From Flavihumibacter fluvii (GTDB taxonomy: Bacteria > Bacteroidota > Bacteroidia > Chitinophagales > Chitinophagaceae), in NCBI RefSeq assembly GCF_018595675.2, contig NZ_CP092333.1, positions 2,938,001-3,002,000 on the forward strand: 64,000 nucleotides of DNA. Reading direction: 5' to 3'. Positions 7,591 to 16,696 of the stretch are shown here, in pieces. Every line of letters starts with the position of its first letter. The first letter of the stretch is position 1. The notes below the pieces were generated by a model. It did not search any database. It was given only the letters and a program-made list of their open reading frames with translations, and had not been told where the DNA came from. The translations under genes and the position numbers were made by a program.

Positions 7591-7598
7591 CAAATTTA
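7591..7598 (-). promoter_or_regulatory. Candidate -7 box of the AraC-type gene
   Basis: The minus strand reads TAAATTTG, matching TAnnTTTG, 24 bases before the ATG at 7566. This decides the start codon, since the longer frame would begin within the box. No perfect -33 TTTG is seen; TTTACTG lies about 13 bases upstream. Confidence 0.5.
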
Positions 7599-7668
7599 TG
7601 GACTGTTCAGTAAACCCTTTCGATCTGTTCCGGATTAGTTTTAATGCATCAATTTAAAACCAAATTAT

Positions 7669-8511
7669 ATGGAACAAAGTACAGGCTTGTTACAACAAGC
7701 AAATCCAAACAAACAATTATGGGAAAAAGGCGATTTTACACAGATCGCCGCAACGATGCGCGAAAGTGGTGAAGCACTGGTGGCCAGGCTGGGGATCACG
7801 GAAGGCCTGGAAGTGCTTGATCTAGGTTGTGGAGACGGAACCACAGCCATACCGGCAGCCGAGGCCGGGGCGCAGGTGCTGGGGGTTGATATTGCCAGCA
7901 ACCTGGTAAAAGCAGGTAACCTGCGGGTAAAAAATAAAGGACTCACCAATTGCTTCTTCCAGGAAGGCGATGCTTCCAATCTATATGAGCTGCGTGACGC
8001 ATCTTTTGATCGGGTGGTCAGCATATTCGGTGCCATGTTTGCCCCTAAGCCCATGGATGTCGCCAAAGAGATGGTGCGTGTTACCCGCAAAGGCGGAAAA
8101 ATTGTTATGGGCAACTGGATCCCGGGAGACCCGACACTGGTGGCACAGATCCTGAAAATCAGTTCCGCCTATACCCCGCCGCCGCCCGAAGGATTTATCA
8201 GCCCGATGCTTTGGGGCGTCGAGAGCCATGTCACAGAACGATTTGGTAACGCTGGTATTCCGAAGGAAAATATTTCGTTCAGCAGGGAGACCTTTAATTT
8301 TTCCGGTGACTTTTCCCCTTCAGCGTTGGTGGAAAGATTTAAAACCTATTATGGTCCAACCATGAATGCATTTGAAAGCGCAGGAAAAAACGGGAACGCA
8401 GCGGCATTGCAGGAAGAACTGGAATTACTGTTTAATAGCCAGAATCAAAGTGGCTCTGCAACTAAGACTTTTATTCCCGCAACCTTTTTATTGGTAACGG
8501 TTACCGTCTAG
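7669..8511 (+). CDS. Class I SAM-dependent methyltransferase
   Basis: A 280-residue soluble enzyme with a Rossmann methyltransferase fold. Motif I is VLDLGCGDGTT (about residues 49-59), followed by the acidic residue of strand 2 in VLGVDIASN, motif IV region FDRVVSIFGAMFAPKP and motif V-like RVTRKGGKIVMGNW. The C-terminal 100 residues resemble UbiE/Coq5-like small-molecule methyltransferases. The substrate is unknown. It is divergent from the AraC regulator with about 100 bases between them, an arrangement that suggests co-regulation. A short octamer repeat follows its stop. Confidence 0.88.
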   Translation: MEQSTGLLQQANPNKQLWEKGDFTQIAATMRESGEALVARLGITEGLEVLDLGCGDGTTAIPAAEAGAQVLGVDIASNLVKAGNLRVKNKGLTNCFFQEGDASNLYELRDASFDRVVSIFGAMFAPKPMDVAKEMVRVTRKGGKIVMGNWIPGDPTLVAQILKISSAYTPPPPEGFISPMLWGVESHVTERFGNAGIPKENISFSRETFNFSGDFSPSALVERFKTYYGPTMNAFESAGKNGNAAALQEELELLFNSQNQSGSATKTFIPATFLLVTVTV

Positions 8512-8515
8512 ATAA

Positions 8516-8547
8516 TTTGCGCCTTTGCTCCTCTGCGTCTTTGCGTG
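8516..8547. repeat. Intergenic octamer repeat (four TTTGCGYC units)
   Basis: Four consecutive 8-base units read TTTGCGCC, TTTGCTCC, TCTGCGTC and TTTGCGTG; the reverse strand is the familiar ACGCAAAGACGCAGAG motif. It fills most of the 47-base gap between the convergent methyltransferase and multicopper oxidase genes. Repeats of this kind are dispersed in intergenic DNA of several phyla. Function unknown. Confidence 0.7.
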
Positions 8548-8558
8548 AAAAATTTCCG

Positions 8559-10733
8559 TCAGTAATTCACCACCACGCCCACGCCGAAGCCCATATCACT
8601 GTCGTAATGTGCGCCGGCTGACCAAAAGCGGCCAATGATATAGCGCATACCCGCCATCCATTCGGTATCGGTATTCCACATGAAGCTTCCGCGCAAGCGT
8701 TTGGTCAGTGGAATATCTTCCCGCATGAACTGGATCCGGAAATTGCCATCCATGAATAACTCTGCCTGTGCCTTCACCAGCATGGGCAGGGTATATTGCA
8801 CACCTACCGTTAACTGTGCCCGCTGGTCTTTTGTACTGGTTTGCCCGAACAGGTTTTTTTCCACCTCGTCCATTTCCATGCGGCGATAGCGCCAATCGAA
8901 CCCGATAAAAGGCATCAGCCATTGCATCTTACCAATGTACCGGCCTACATGTGTTTCGGTTTCATAGCCATGCATATCGTTATAGCCTAAGCGCCATTCT
9001 GTGCCGATGCTCCAGCGCGTATTCTGCACCATCAGCATCCCGTCATTGCCATTGGTAGCGAAATCATTCTCGGCCATGAAATGGAACATCCGGTCATCGG
9101 CATATAATTTCCGGCGCGCTTTTGCAGGATCTGGCAATAATGGATTCGGCGCCTGGTTTTGGTAGGTGAACACCCGGCCCATGCCACTCATCATGTGGTA
9201 GAGGATATGGCAATGGAAATACCAGTCTCCTTCGGCATTGGCATGGAACTCCAGCGTATCGGTCTCCATCGGCATGATGTCGACCACATTCATCAGCGGC
9301 GCATGCGCACCCTGCCCATTCAGCAACCTGAAATCATGGCCATGCAAATGCATCGGGTGCCGCATCATCGACCCGTTGTAGATCACCATCCGCACATTCT
9401 CACCTTTCTTAATGAGGATCTTATCGGTCTCCGATACCACCTTATTATCCAGGCTCCACACATAACGATTCATGTTCCCCGTTAGTTCGAAATGCAATTC
9501 TTTCACCGGCCCTTCCGGCAGGGTAGTTTCTTCCGGCGCTTTCATCATGGCATAGTTCAGGGTTTTGATCCTTGGCTTGCCCTTCTCCTTTAATTCGCGG
9601 TACATCACATTGTTCATGTCCATCTTGTTCAGGCTCATGCTCATGCCCATATCATCGAGGTCGCCATTCATTTTCATCATGCCATTCATCATTTTCATGC
9701 CTTCGAAATAATCCAGTCGCGGCAGGGGATCAAGATGTTTAAGCGGACCGGCGCCAATAAACATGGAGGCGGAATTGGTGCGGTCTTCTGTGGTAGCCAT
9801 AAATTCGTAGGAACTGTCTGCCGGCACCCGAAGCACAATATCATAGGTCTCTGAAACGGCAATGATCAGGCGATCTACTTCCACCGGTTCGATATCGTTG
9901 CCATCATGGGCTACCACACTGATTTTTCCGCCGGCATAACGCAACCAGAAATAAGAGGAGGCTCCGCCATTGGAGATCCTTAACCTTATTTCCTCCCCAG
10001 GTTTCACCTGCGTAAGTTGTTGGGTAGATAAGCCATTCATCAGGATCTTATCATAAAACACATCACTCACATCCATCGCCAGCATCCGTTTCCATTCATT
10101 GGTGATTTTTGTTTTAAAATGTTTGGCCTTTATCGCTTCGCCATAACTCTGCACGGCATTTTTTCGCAGCGCAAACCAGTCCGTGGCATTATGCAACATG
10201 CGCTCTACATTATCCGGATTATAATCGGTCCATTCGCTGAGGATCACGGGGAGTTCCGGAATCTTGTCTACCGCCCGCAATTGATCAGCAGCTTTCTTAT
10301 GCAGGATCATCGAGCCATACATCCCGATCTGCTCCTGCAATCCCGTATGGCTATGGTACCAGTGTGTGCCATACTGGATGATCGGAAAGCGGTACAGGTG
10401 AGTGCCATGGGCAGGTATCGGCTGCTGCGTGAGCCAGGGCACGCCATCTTCCTTGTTGGGTAACATCAATCCATGCCAGTGCAAAGAAGTTTCTTCATCC
10501 ATCTCATTGTGCACGTAGATTTCGGCGGTATCGCCCTGGGTGAAATCCAGCGTAGGCATTGGGATCTGGCCATTGACCGCGATGGCGCGTTTCTGCTTGC
10601 CGGTAAAGTTGACCATCGTATCGCGTACATAAAGATCGTAGCGCACCACTTTTTGTGCAACTACCGTTATACTACTATAGATAAACAATGCTGCACCGAA
10701 GATGATTTTTTTATGCATATTGGTTATTGCCAT
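8559..10733 (-). CDS. copA: Multicopper oxidase (CopA/PcoA-like) with extra C-terminal beta-rich domain
   Basis: A 724-residue periplasmic copper oxidase. A signal peptide follows the start (MHKKIIFGAALFIYSSITVV then AQ; the Met at 10718 is an equally good start). Copper ligands are complete: HWHG (about 85-88), HWYHSHTG (124-131), HPMHLHGHDF and FHCHILYHMMSGM near 480-530. Between the cupredoxin domains lies a Met-rich segment (MKMMNGMMKMNGDLDDMGM), typical of cuprous oxidases in copper resistance. After about residue 545 there are 170 further residues with alternating aromatic beta-strands ending in FGVGVVVNY, resembling an outer-membrane CopB-type barrel end. It is last in the copper operon, 9 bases after the ATPase. 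Confidence 0.88.
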   Translation of the reverse strand: MAITNMHKKIIFGAALFIYSSITVVAQKVVRYDLYVRDTMVNFTGKQKRAIAVNGQIPMPTLDFTQGDTAEIYVHNEMDEETSLHWHGLMLPNKEDGVPWLTQQPIPAHGTHLYRFPIIQYGTHWYHSHTGLQEQIGMYGSMILHKKAADQLRAVDKIPELPVILSEWTDYNPDNVERMLHNATDWFALRKNAVQSYGEAIKAKHFKTKITNEWKRMLAMDVSDVFYDKILMNGLSTQQLTQVKPGEEIRLRISNGGASSYFWLRYAGGKISVVAHDGNDIEPVEVDRLIIAVSETYDIVLRVPADSSYEFMATTEDRTNSASMFIGAGPLKHLDPLPRLDYFEGMKMMNGMMKMNGDLDDMGMSMSLNKMDMNNVMYRELKEKGKPRIKTLNYAMMKAPEETTLPEGPVKELHFELTGNMNRYVWSLDNKVVSETDKILIKKGENVRMVIYNGSMMRHPMHLHGHDFRLLNGQGAHAPLMNVVDIMPMETDTLEFHANAEGDWYFHCHILYHMMSGMGRVFTYQNQAPNPLLPDPAKARRKLYADDRMFHFMAENDFATNGNDGMLMVQNTRWSIGTEWRLGYNDMHGYETETHVGRYIGKMQWLMPFIGFDWRYRRMEMDEVEKNLFGQTSTKDQRAQLTVGVQYTLPMLVKAQAELFMDGNFRIQFMREDIPLTKRLRGSFMWNTDTEWMAGMRYIIGRFWSAGAHYDSDMGFGVGVVVNY

Positions 10734-10742
10734 TTTACTGAT

Positions 10743-12743
10743 TCATTTTTTTATGTGTAACATACTTGCATTAATAGCGACAACAATTGTACTGACGGTC
10801 ATTAAAACCGCACCGGCAGCCGGACTCAACAGCAACCCCTGTTTGTATAAAACGCCCGCAGCGAGGGGCAGTGCAATTACATTATAGCCGGTGGCCCAGG
10901 CCAGGTTCTGGATCATCTTGCGGTAAGTGGCTTTACCAAATAATACCAGCCGCACAATGTCTGCCGGATTGCTGTTCACTAAAATAATCCCGGCGGTCTC
11001 GGCTGCAATATCACTGCCACTGCCTACGGCAATGCCTACATCTGCAATGGCTAAAGCCGGCGCATCATTCACGCCATCACCCGTCATCGCCACAAACTCG
11101 CCTTTGCTTTGCAGGGCTTTGATCTTCTCCAGTTTCTCGTGGGGTAATACTTCCGCAAAATAACTATCCATCCCCAACTGCTCACTCACTGATTTGGCCA
11201 CTTTATAGTTGTCGCCCGTTAACAGGATCGATTTGATCTTGTTCGCCTTAAGGGTACTGATCGCCGCAGCAGATTCCGGCCGGATTTCATCCGATAAGGC
11301 AATATAGCCCGCCACCTGCTGGTCCACCAGCACAAACACGATTGTTTCCGTATCATTGGCGGTATAGCTTTCCGGAAGGGCGAGGTTTTTTTCCTGTACA
11401 TAACCCGGACTCACCACGGCTATTTTTTTACCTTCTACCGTTGCTTCAATTCCCTTACCGGTGATGGCGATAAAATTTTCTGCAGCAGGGATCGAAAGTT
11501 CAAGCTGCCTGGATTTCGACATAATACCCGTGGCGATCGGGTGCTCCGATTGTTGTTCCAGGGCTGCAGCCCATCGCAGGAGTTCATTTTCGCTGATGGC
11601 CTGCTGCACTGATACGATTTTCGATACGGCAAATTTTCCAACTGTTAACGTGCCGGTCTTGTCAAACACAATGGTGGTGATCTTCCGCGCATTTTCAAAA
11701 GCCGTCCGGTTCTTGATCAGCAAACCATGTTTCGCCGATAATGCGGTTGATTTGGCCACTACCAGGGGCACGGCCAGGCCTAAGGCATGCGGACAACAAA
11801 TCACAATCACCGTGACCATTCTTTCCATGGCAAAAGCGATGGACTGTCCATTAAGCCACCAATATAAAAAGGTAGCGATACCTGCCACCAGGGCAATAAT
11901 GGTCAGCCATTTGGCGGCTGTATTGGCCAGGAGCTGTGTTTTGGATTTTGATTTTTGGGCATCATCCACCAGTTTGATCACCCTGGATAAATAGGAATCC
12001 TTAGCAGCATGGGAAACGGTCAGTTTTATGGCACCGTTGCCGTTTATGGCGCCGGCAATGACCGCATCGCCAACTGATTTTTTTACCGGTTTCGATTCAC
12101 CGGTCAGCATCGATTCATCCAGGTAGGTTTCGCCATCTGCAATGATACCATCCGCTGCAACTTTTTCCCCGGGCTTTACCAGGATCATGTCTCCTGCAAC
12201 AAGGGTATCGGTCTTTACCTCATGTACCATATTGGGCATCACCATATGCGCTGTATCCGGCATCAATTGCACCAGCAGTTCCAGTTCCCTGGAAGCACCG
12301 GCCACAGATTTCATTTCTATCCAGTGTCCCAGGAGCATGATGAGGATCAAGGTGGCCAGCTCCCAGAAGAAATCCATCCCCTCTAAGCCAAAGACCACTG
12401 CCACGCTATAGGTATAGGCCACCGTGATGGCAAAGCCGATCAAAAACATCATGCCCGGGTTCTTTGTCTTTACTTCTTCTGCCAGGCCTTTCAGGAATGG
12501 ATAGCCGCCATATAGATACACGATGGTGGACAGTGCAAACAATATGTAGCTGGCTCCGGGAAACTGCCAGTGCACACCCAACCAATGCTGGATCATTTCA
12601 GATAACAGCATGATTGGAATGGTGAGTGCGAGCACCACATAAAACCTTTTTTTGAAATCGGCGATCATCATCGCATGATGATCATGGCCGGCATGGCCCA
12701 TCGGTGGATTTGGGTCATGTTGGTGGTGGTTATGCGGGTTCAT
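10743..12743 (-). CDS. copB: Copper-translocating P-type ATPase, CopB (P1B-3) type
   Basis: A 666-residue inner-membrane pump exporting copper or silver. Instead of a CxxC heavy-metal domain it has a His-rich N-terminus (NPHNHHQHDPNPPMGHAGHD then HH). The transport motif in membrane helix 6 is CPH (VICCPHALGLAVP), diagnostic of the P1B-3/CopB group and not the CPC of CopA pumps. Other motifs are TGES, DKTGTLT with the phosphorylated Asp, and GDGVNDAPAL. The start at 12743 is chosen because the longer frame would run into the end of the upstream gene and skip the His-rich start. The spacer to that gene consists of exactly three heptamers. Confidence 0.92.
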   Translation of the reverse strand: MNPHNHHQHDPNPPMGHAGHDHHAMMIADFKKRFYVVLALTIPIMLLSEMIQHWLGVHWQFPGASYILFALSTIVYLYGGYPFLKGLAEEVKTKNPGMMFLIGFAITVAYTYSVAVVFGLEGMDFFWELATLILIMLLGHWIEMKSVAGASRELELLVQLMPDTAHMVMPNMVHEVKTDTLVAGDMILVKPGEKVAADGIIADGETYLDESMLTGESKPVKKSVGDAVIAGAINGNGAIKLTVSHAAKDSYLSRVIKLVDDAQKSKSKTQLLANTAAKWLTIIALVAGIATFLYWWLNGQSIAFAMERMVTVIVICCPHALGLAVPLVVAKSTALSAKHGLLIKNRTAFENARKITTIVFDKTGTLTVGKFAVSKIVSVQQAISENELLRWAAALEQQSEHPIATGIMSKSRQLELSIPAAENFIAITGKGIEATVEGKKIAVVSPGYVQEKNLALPESYTANDTETIVFVLVDQQVAGYIALSDEIRPESAAAISTLKANKIKSILLTGDNYKVAKSVSEQLGMDSYFAEVLPHEKLEKIKALQSKGEFVAMTGDGVNDAPALAIADVGIAVGSGSDIAAETAGIILVNSNPADIVRLVLFGKATYRKMIQNLAWATGYNVIALPLAAGVLYKQGLLLSPAAGAVLMTVSTIVVAINASMLHIKK

Positions 12744-12763
12744 TGTTTGTTGTTTGTTGTTTG
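12743..12763. repeat. Three tandem TTGTTTG heptamers forming the DUF3347-copB spacer
   Basis: The 21 bases between the ATPase start and the stop of the upstream gene are three identical 7-base units (CAAACAA on the coding strand). They occupy the ribosome-binding region of the ATPase gene, so unit number would set the spacing. Confidence 0.75.
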
Positions 12764-13216
12764 CTATTGTTTGATGGTCTCTGCCGTACTGCCGCAACTT
12801 ATCATCATATCTCCATAAAAGGGATTACGGATCTCCGATTGCAGGCTCAGCCAATTGGCTCCCTTGCCGCTGTTAAACATGGGGCAATGCTGGTAATAAA
12901 TGGTTGTTCCCGGCTTGCTGGCTTTCACCAGGGCATAGAGTTTATCGGATAAACTGGCAAAGGCTTCACGTTGTTTTTTGATATCCTTACTGTCGGCGAT
13001 CGCCTTCGTGTCTTTTTTCAGGCTTTCCCAGTTCGGGCCTTCCAGGCTTTTCAACAGCACCTTGGCCTGGGCAGCAGCCGCCACCGGGTCTGAATCCACC
13101 AGGGCGTCTTTCAATACCATATACTGGGCCAGGATGGCCTTTAAGGGATCGGCTGCATGGGCCTGTTTACCGGCAACTGACAAGAGCAGGCCTGCGAAGA
13201 TGACAAATAGCTTCAT
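12764..13216 (-). CDS. DUF3347-domain periplasmic protein of the copper operon
   Basis: A 150-residue exported protein. ATG 13216 gives a signal peptide (MKLFVIFAGLLLSVAGKQAH then AA); the longer frame adds unrelated residues. It is mostly helical and ends with the DUF3347 signature YYQHCPMFNSGKGANWLSL then NPFYGDMMISCG. There His, Cys, Met and a second Cys could bind copper. DUF3347 occurs alone or fused to CusB-type adaptors in Bacteroidota. Here it is the first gene of a three-gene operon with the CopB pump and multicopper oxidase, so I infer a periplasmic copper-binding or delivery role. A TAnnTTTG box lies about 105 bases upstream. Confidence 0.85.
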   Translation of the reverse strand: MKLFVIFAGLLLSVAGKQAHAADPLKAILAQYMVLKDALVDSDPVAAAAQAKVLLKSLEGPNWESLKKDTKAIADSKDIKKQREAFASLSDKLYALVKASKPGTTIYYQHCPMFNSGKGANWLSLQSEIRNPFYGDMMISCGSTAETIKQ

Positions 13217-13524
13217 GGTGATATATTTTAAAGGTTTATAACAGATTGCAATACATAGGCCAACAATACCGACAAGCATCACGACCGGTGTGCGGTCTTT
13301 TTCCGGGATGTATTTGCATACAAAGTTACCGGCATGTGCCGCAGGTATTGTTACACTTTAATAGATAAGATGTATAAGATTTACAGGTTATCGATATTCT
13401 TCCACCTGCTCACCGTGAAGCAATTTCTGCGCGCGATAATGCATCATAGACCAGCAATTCCTTTACTTTTCCGGTGCGCTGGTGTCCATATTATTTTTCA
13501 ATCGTGGTTGGGTGAATGTGCGGG
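13217..13524. other. Intergenic region upstream of the copper operon
   Basis: About 308 bases between the end of the aminopeptidase gene and the DUF3347 start. On the minus strand a TAACTTTG box (plus positions 13321-13328) matches the Bacteroidota -7 element and would give a leader of about 95 bases for the copper operon. No good -33 element is seen at the expected spacing. A plus-strand frame of 65 codons here is Arg/Cys-rich and unlike a protein. I see no RNA gene. Confidence 0.45.
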
Positions 13525-14286
13525 TCAATAGATCTGGTTGGAATGGGTCAGGATTACCGGTTCACCGTCTGTCACCACCAGGGTATGCTCGTGCTGGGCT
13601 ACATAGCCGCCCTTGTTACCGACCAGGGTCCAGCCATCTTTCTGCGTATCGGCCATGGTGGAGCGGGTGGAAATAAAGGTCTCTAACGCGATCACCGAAT
13701 TGCGCTGGAATTTCGCACGGTTGTAGCGATCATAATAATTAGCGATCTCACGCGGCGCCTCATGCAGGCTGCGGCCAATTCCATGGCCGGTCAAATTGCG
13801 GATCACCGTAAAGCCCAGGGCCTTTGCACGGCGCTCCATGTAGCCGCCTATTTCGGCAATACGCACCCCGCTGCGGATCTCAGCAATGGTCTCCTGCAAA
13901 ATGAGTTTGGAGGCATTCACCAGTGATTGGTGGCCATGCAGGTCGCGGCCGAGTACAAAGGACCCGCCGTTATCCGCCCAGTAGCCATCCAGCTCGGCCG
14001 ATACATCAATATTCACCAGGTCGCCTTCCTGCAGGATCTTATTGGCGGAGGGGATGCCATGCGCGACTTCCTGGTTCACGCTGATACAGGTGTAGCCAGG
14101 AAATCCATAGGTGACTTTGGGGGCCGACCGGGCACCGGCCCTGGCCAAAAGCGCACCACCAAATTCATCCAGTTCCTTTGCACGCATGCCGGGTTGCGCA
14201 TACTCGCGCATCTGCCGCAGGGTTTCACCTACAACATCACTGATTGCCTGCAAGCCTACCCATTCTTCTGCTCTTGTAATTGACAT
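13525..14286 (-). CDS. map: Methionine aminopeptidase, type I
   Basis: A 253-residue cytoplasmic metalloprotease that removes the initiator Met from new proteins. The five metal ligands are visible in order: Asp in NIDVSAEL, Asp in YWADNGGSF, His in LTGHGIGRSLHE, Glu in IALETF and Glu in AQHEHT. It lacks the N-terminal zinc-finger extension, as usual for bacterial type I enzymes. It is the last gene of an operon with the GH31 enzyme (4-base gap) and the BNR protein. It is not next to ribosomal protein genes, so it may be a second, accessory copy in this genome. Confidence 0.92.
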   Translation of the reverse strand: MSITRAEEWVGLQAISDVVGETLRQMREYAQPGMRAKELDEFGGALLARAGARSAPKVTYGFPGYTCISVNQEVAHGIPSANKILQEGDLVNIDVSAELDGYWADNGGSFVLGRDLHGHQSLVNASKLILQETIAEIRSGVRIAEIGGYMERRAKALGFTVIRNLTGHGIGRSLHEAPREIANYYDRYNRAKFQRNSVIALETFISTRSTMADTQKDGWTLVGNKGGYVAQHEHTLVVTDGEPVILTHSNQIY

Positions 14287-14290
14287 GATC

Positions 14291-16669
14291 TTAATAATTA
14301 ATATTTAACCTTTGTTCCTTGCTGGTATATTCAAACAACACAAAGACCTTTCCGTTCACCGGATCCCAAAAAGACATATTGCCCTTAGCGCCATCCAGTG
14401 CTTCCAGCCGGTTCCGCATGGGTGCGATGAATCCGTCTACTTTCACCACCGTGGGCTCTGACCGCAAGCCGATCACCTCTAACAGCACAAATTTCTTGAT
14501 CACCCGCCCTTTGTAGCGCCGGTCGCCGCTTTTCACGGTGATGGCCAGCCCGGTTTTTTCCTGTTCAGCATGGAGGAAGATCCGCTCATAGTTATCCATT
14601 TCCAGGGCCCTGGGATCAGTGCCATCATCATCATACAACATATACTCGCCCGGGTCGCGGCTCACATAGTGTTTCAACACCACCAGCCGGGTCTTGTATT
14701 CTTCGGTATTGTCCAGTCCGGGCCTGGTGGGCACAAAGGATCCGGCCTTTACGTAGACCGGGATCTTATCGGCATACAATTTCTCTTCGATCCATTCGCC
14801 ACCTTGCCTGCGCTGGTTGGTGAAGAAATTGTACCAGTCCCCTTTCGGCAAATACAGTTTGCGGGTAGTGGCGCCTTTCTCCAGCACCGGCGCAACCAGG
14901 ATGGCATCGCCCCACATATACTGGTCACTCGCTTTGTTCAGGTTGCTATCGGTGTAGTCATAATAATTCATGGGCCTGATGAGCGGTTTACCGAATACGC
15001 TCTGGTCATAGGCCAGGGTATAATTATAGGGTAACAGGTCATAGCGCAGTTGCACAAATTTCCGCGCGATCTTTTTCACGCTGTCCGGCCAGTAGACCGG
15101 TTCAGAAGGAATACTCACTGCGGCGGGATCCACTACGCCAACATTGGTGCCATGCGGCCGGAAGACCGGCGTGAATGTTGCGAACTGGATCCAGCGTGTG
15201 TATAATTCCGCATCGTTATCACCACCTGCAAATCCACCCGCATCACTGTGTATGTAAGGAACACCGCTGATGCTCATGCCCTGCAGCAAAGGCAATTGCG
15301 CGCGCAACCCGCTCCAGCTGCGGCTTACATCGCCCGTCCAGGGAAACACGCCATAGCGCTGGCTCCCGGCGAACCCGGCGCGGTTCAAATAAAACAGCCT
15401 GGTCTTCGGATACAATTCGCGGTATTTTTCCGCCAGCATCTTGCTCCAGTAATATCCGTAAAGATTGTGTACCAGGTCGGACCGCACCAGTTTTTTATGT
15501 CCCAGGTCTTTGGTATTGTGGTAGATGTCGGCCGGATGTTTTTCCGGTTCGCCCAGGTCGCCCCACCAACCGGCCACGCCTAACCGAATTTGCGCATCAT
15601 ACTTTTTCCAGAACCAGTTGCGGGCATCTGCGCGGAACAGGTCCACCAGTCCGCCGCGGCCGAAATAAAAATCGGTCAGCGTATAGGGCTTGCCCACACT
15701 ATCCACGGCCAGGTAAGGTTGCGATTCGGTATAGTTTTTTGTGCCTTCCAGGATGAAGGGTTCGGTCACTAAGATGGTCTTGATATTTTTGGCTTTCAAT
15801 GTATCGATCATGCCTTTGGGATCGGGCCAGGCGGTTTTATTCACCCAGTCCAGGTTGCCCAGCGTGCCCTTGATGCTATCCCCAAACCAGAACAGGTCGA
15901 GGATCACGGCATCCACCGGGAATTTCTCTTCCTGCATTGCCTGTAAGGTCTGCAATACCTGGACCTGGCTGGTATAGCCAAAGCGGCTCATGAAATTGCC
16001 GAAGACCCAGCGCGGTGGCAGGGGCTGGCGGCCTGTGAGTTGGCTATAGGCCTGCAACTGTTCATCAATATTCTTCCCGATGATGAGGAATACATTCAAC
16101 TCACCACCGGTAAAACCGGTTTCAAATACGTTGGGGTCGGACTTCCCGATATCGGCATAGCCCTTCGCCGGGTTGTCAAAAAAAAGCGCATAGCCACGCG
16201 AGGATAAAAATAAAGGCACGGAATAATTCAGGGCTTCAGCGCCTTCTGCATAACCATATTGTGGCTGGTTGTATAGCGGGAAAGCGTAGCCGCGCCGGTT
16301 CATCGGTATCGCCCGTTCGCCGCCGCCATAGATGGCTTCACCCGGTGCCAGCCCAATGCGGAATCCGCCGGCGCCATCGCTGCCAAAAAACTCCAGTGCA
16401 ATAGAATCCTGCAGGTCATTATGGCCAACCACCGCCAAAGCGCGCGCACTGTCTTTTGTGATGTTCCAATGCCGCGATACCTTCCCCGGCTTACCCTGCA
16501 CCGCTTCACTGAACCGTGCGCTTTCCCGTTCGCCGGCCGGGTGAAAAGTGATTTTCAATATCCTGTTGTCGTACTGCTGTAAAATGATACTACCCGCCCG
16601 GGTGCCGTATTGTTGCGCCCGGACGGGTAGTATCACCAGTATCAAAAAAGCTGTAAGGAGTTGTCGCAT
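14291..16669 (-). CDS. GH31-family alpha-glycosidase, secreted
   Basis: A 792-residue glycoside hydrolase with a signal peptide (MRQLLTAFLILVILPVRAQ). An N-terminal beta-sandwich (GEAIYGGGERAIPMNRRG) precedes the TIM barrel. The nucleophile region is AGWWGDLGEPEKHP, with Asp in GDLGEPE. The acid/base region is FPWTGDVSRSW and the conserved HSDAGGF follows. These are GH31 hallmarks. The WGDLGEPE form differs from the WLDMNEP-type of classic alpha-glucosidases, so the exact specificity (alpha-glucosidase, alpha-xylosidase or another) stays open. It starts 27 bases after the upstream BNR gene and overlaps nothing, so it is probably co-transcribed with it. Confidence 0.88.
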   Translation of the reverse strand: MRQLLTAFLILVILPVRAQQYGTRAGSIILQQYDNRILKITFHPAGERESARFSEAVQGKPGKVSRHWNITKDSARALAVVGHNDLQDSIALEFFGSDGAGGFRIGLAPGEAIYGGGERAIPMNRRGYAFPLYNQPQYGYAEGAEALNYSVPLFLSSRGYALFFDNPAKGYADIGKSDPNVFETGFTGGELNVFLIIGKNIDEQLQAYSQLTGRQPLPPRWVFGNFMSRFGYTSQVQVLQTLQAMQEEKFPVDAVILDLFWFGDSIKGTLGNLDWVNKTAWPDPKGMIDTLKAKNIKTILVTEPFILEGTKNYTESQPYLAVDSVGKPYTLTDFYFGRGGLVDLFRADARNWFWKKYDAQIRLGVAGWWGDLGEPEKHPADIYHNTKDLGHKKLVRSDLVHNLYGYYWSKMLAEKYRELYPKTRLFYLNRAGFAGSQRYGVFPWTGDVSRSWSGLRAQLPLLQGMSISGVPYIHSDAGGFAGGDNDAELYTRWIQFATFTPVFRPHGTNVGVVDPAAVSIPSEPVYWPDSVKKIARKFVQLRYDLLPYNYTLAYDQSVFGKPLIRPMNYYDYTDSNLNKASDQYMWGDAILVAPVLEKGATTRKLYLPKGDWYNFFTNQRRQGGEWIEEKLYADKIPVYVKAGSFVPTRPGLDNTEEYKTRLVVLKHYVSRDPGEYMLYDDDGTDPRALEMDNYERIFLHAEQEKTGLAITVKSGDRRYKGRVIKKFVLLEVIGLRSEPTVVKVDGFIAPMRNRLEALDGAKGNMSFWDPVNGKVFVLFEYTSKEQRLNINY

Positions 16670-16696
16670 AAGAGGGTTCTCACCCTAAAATACGAA

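Noticed and set aside
7567-7593. TTG start for the AraC regulator
   Set aside because: The TTG is part of a TAnnTTTG promoter box, so transcription starts after it.
13334-13531. 65-codon plus-strand frame before the copper operon
   Set aside because: Composition unlike a protein, no start signal, and it overlaps a probable promoter on the other strand.
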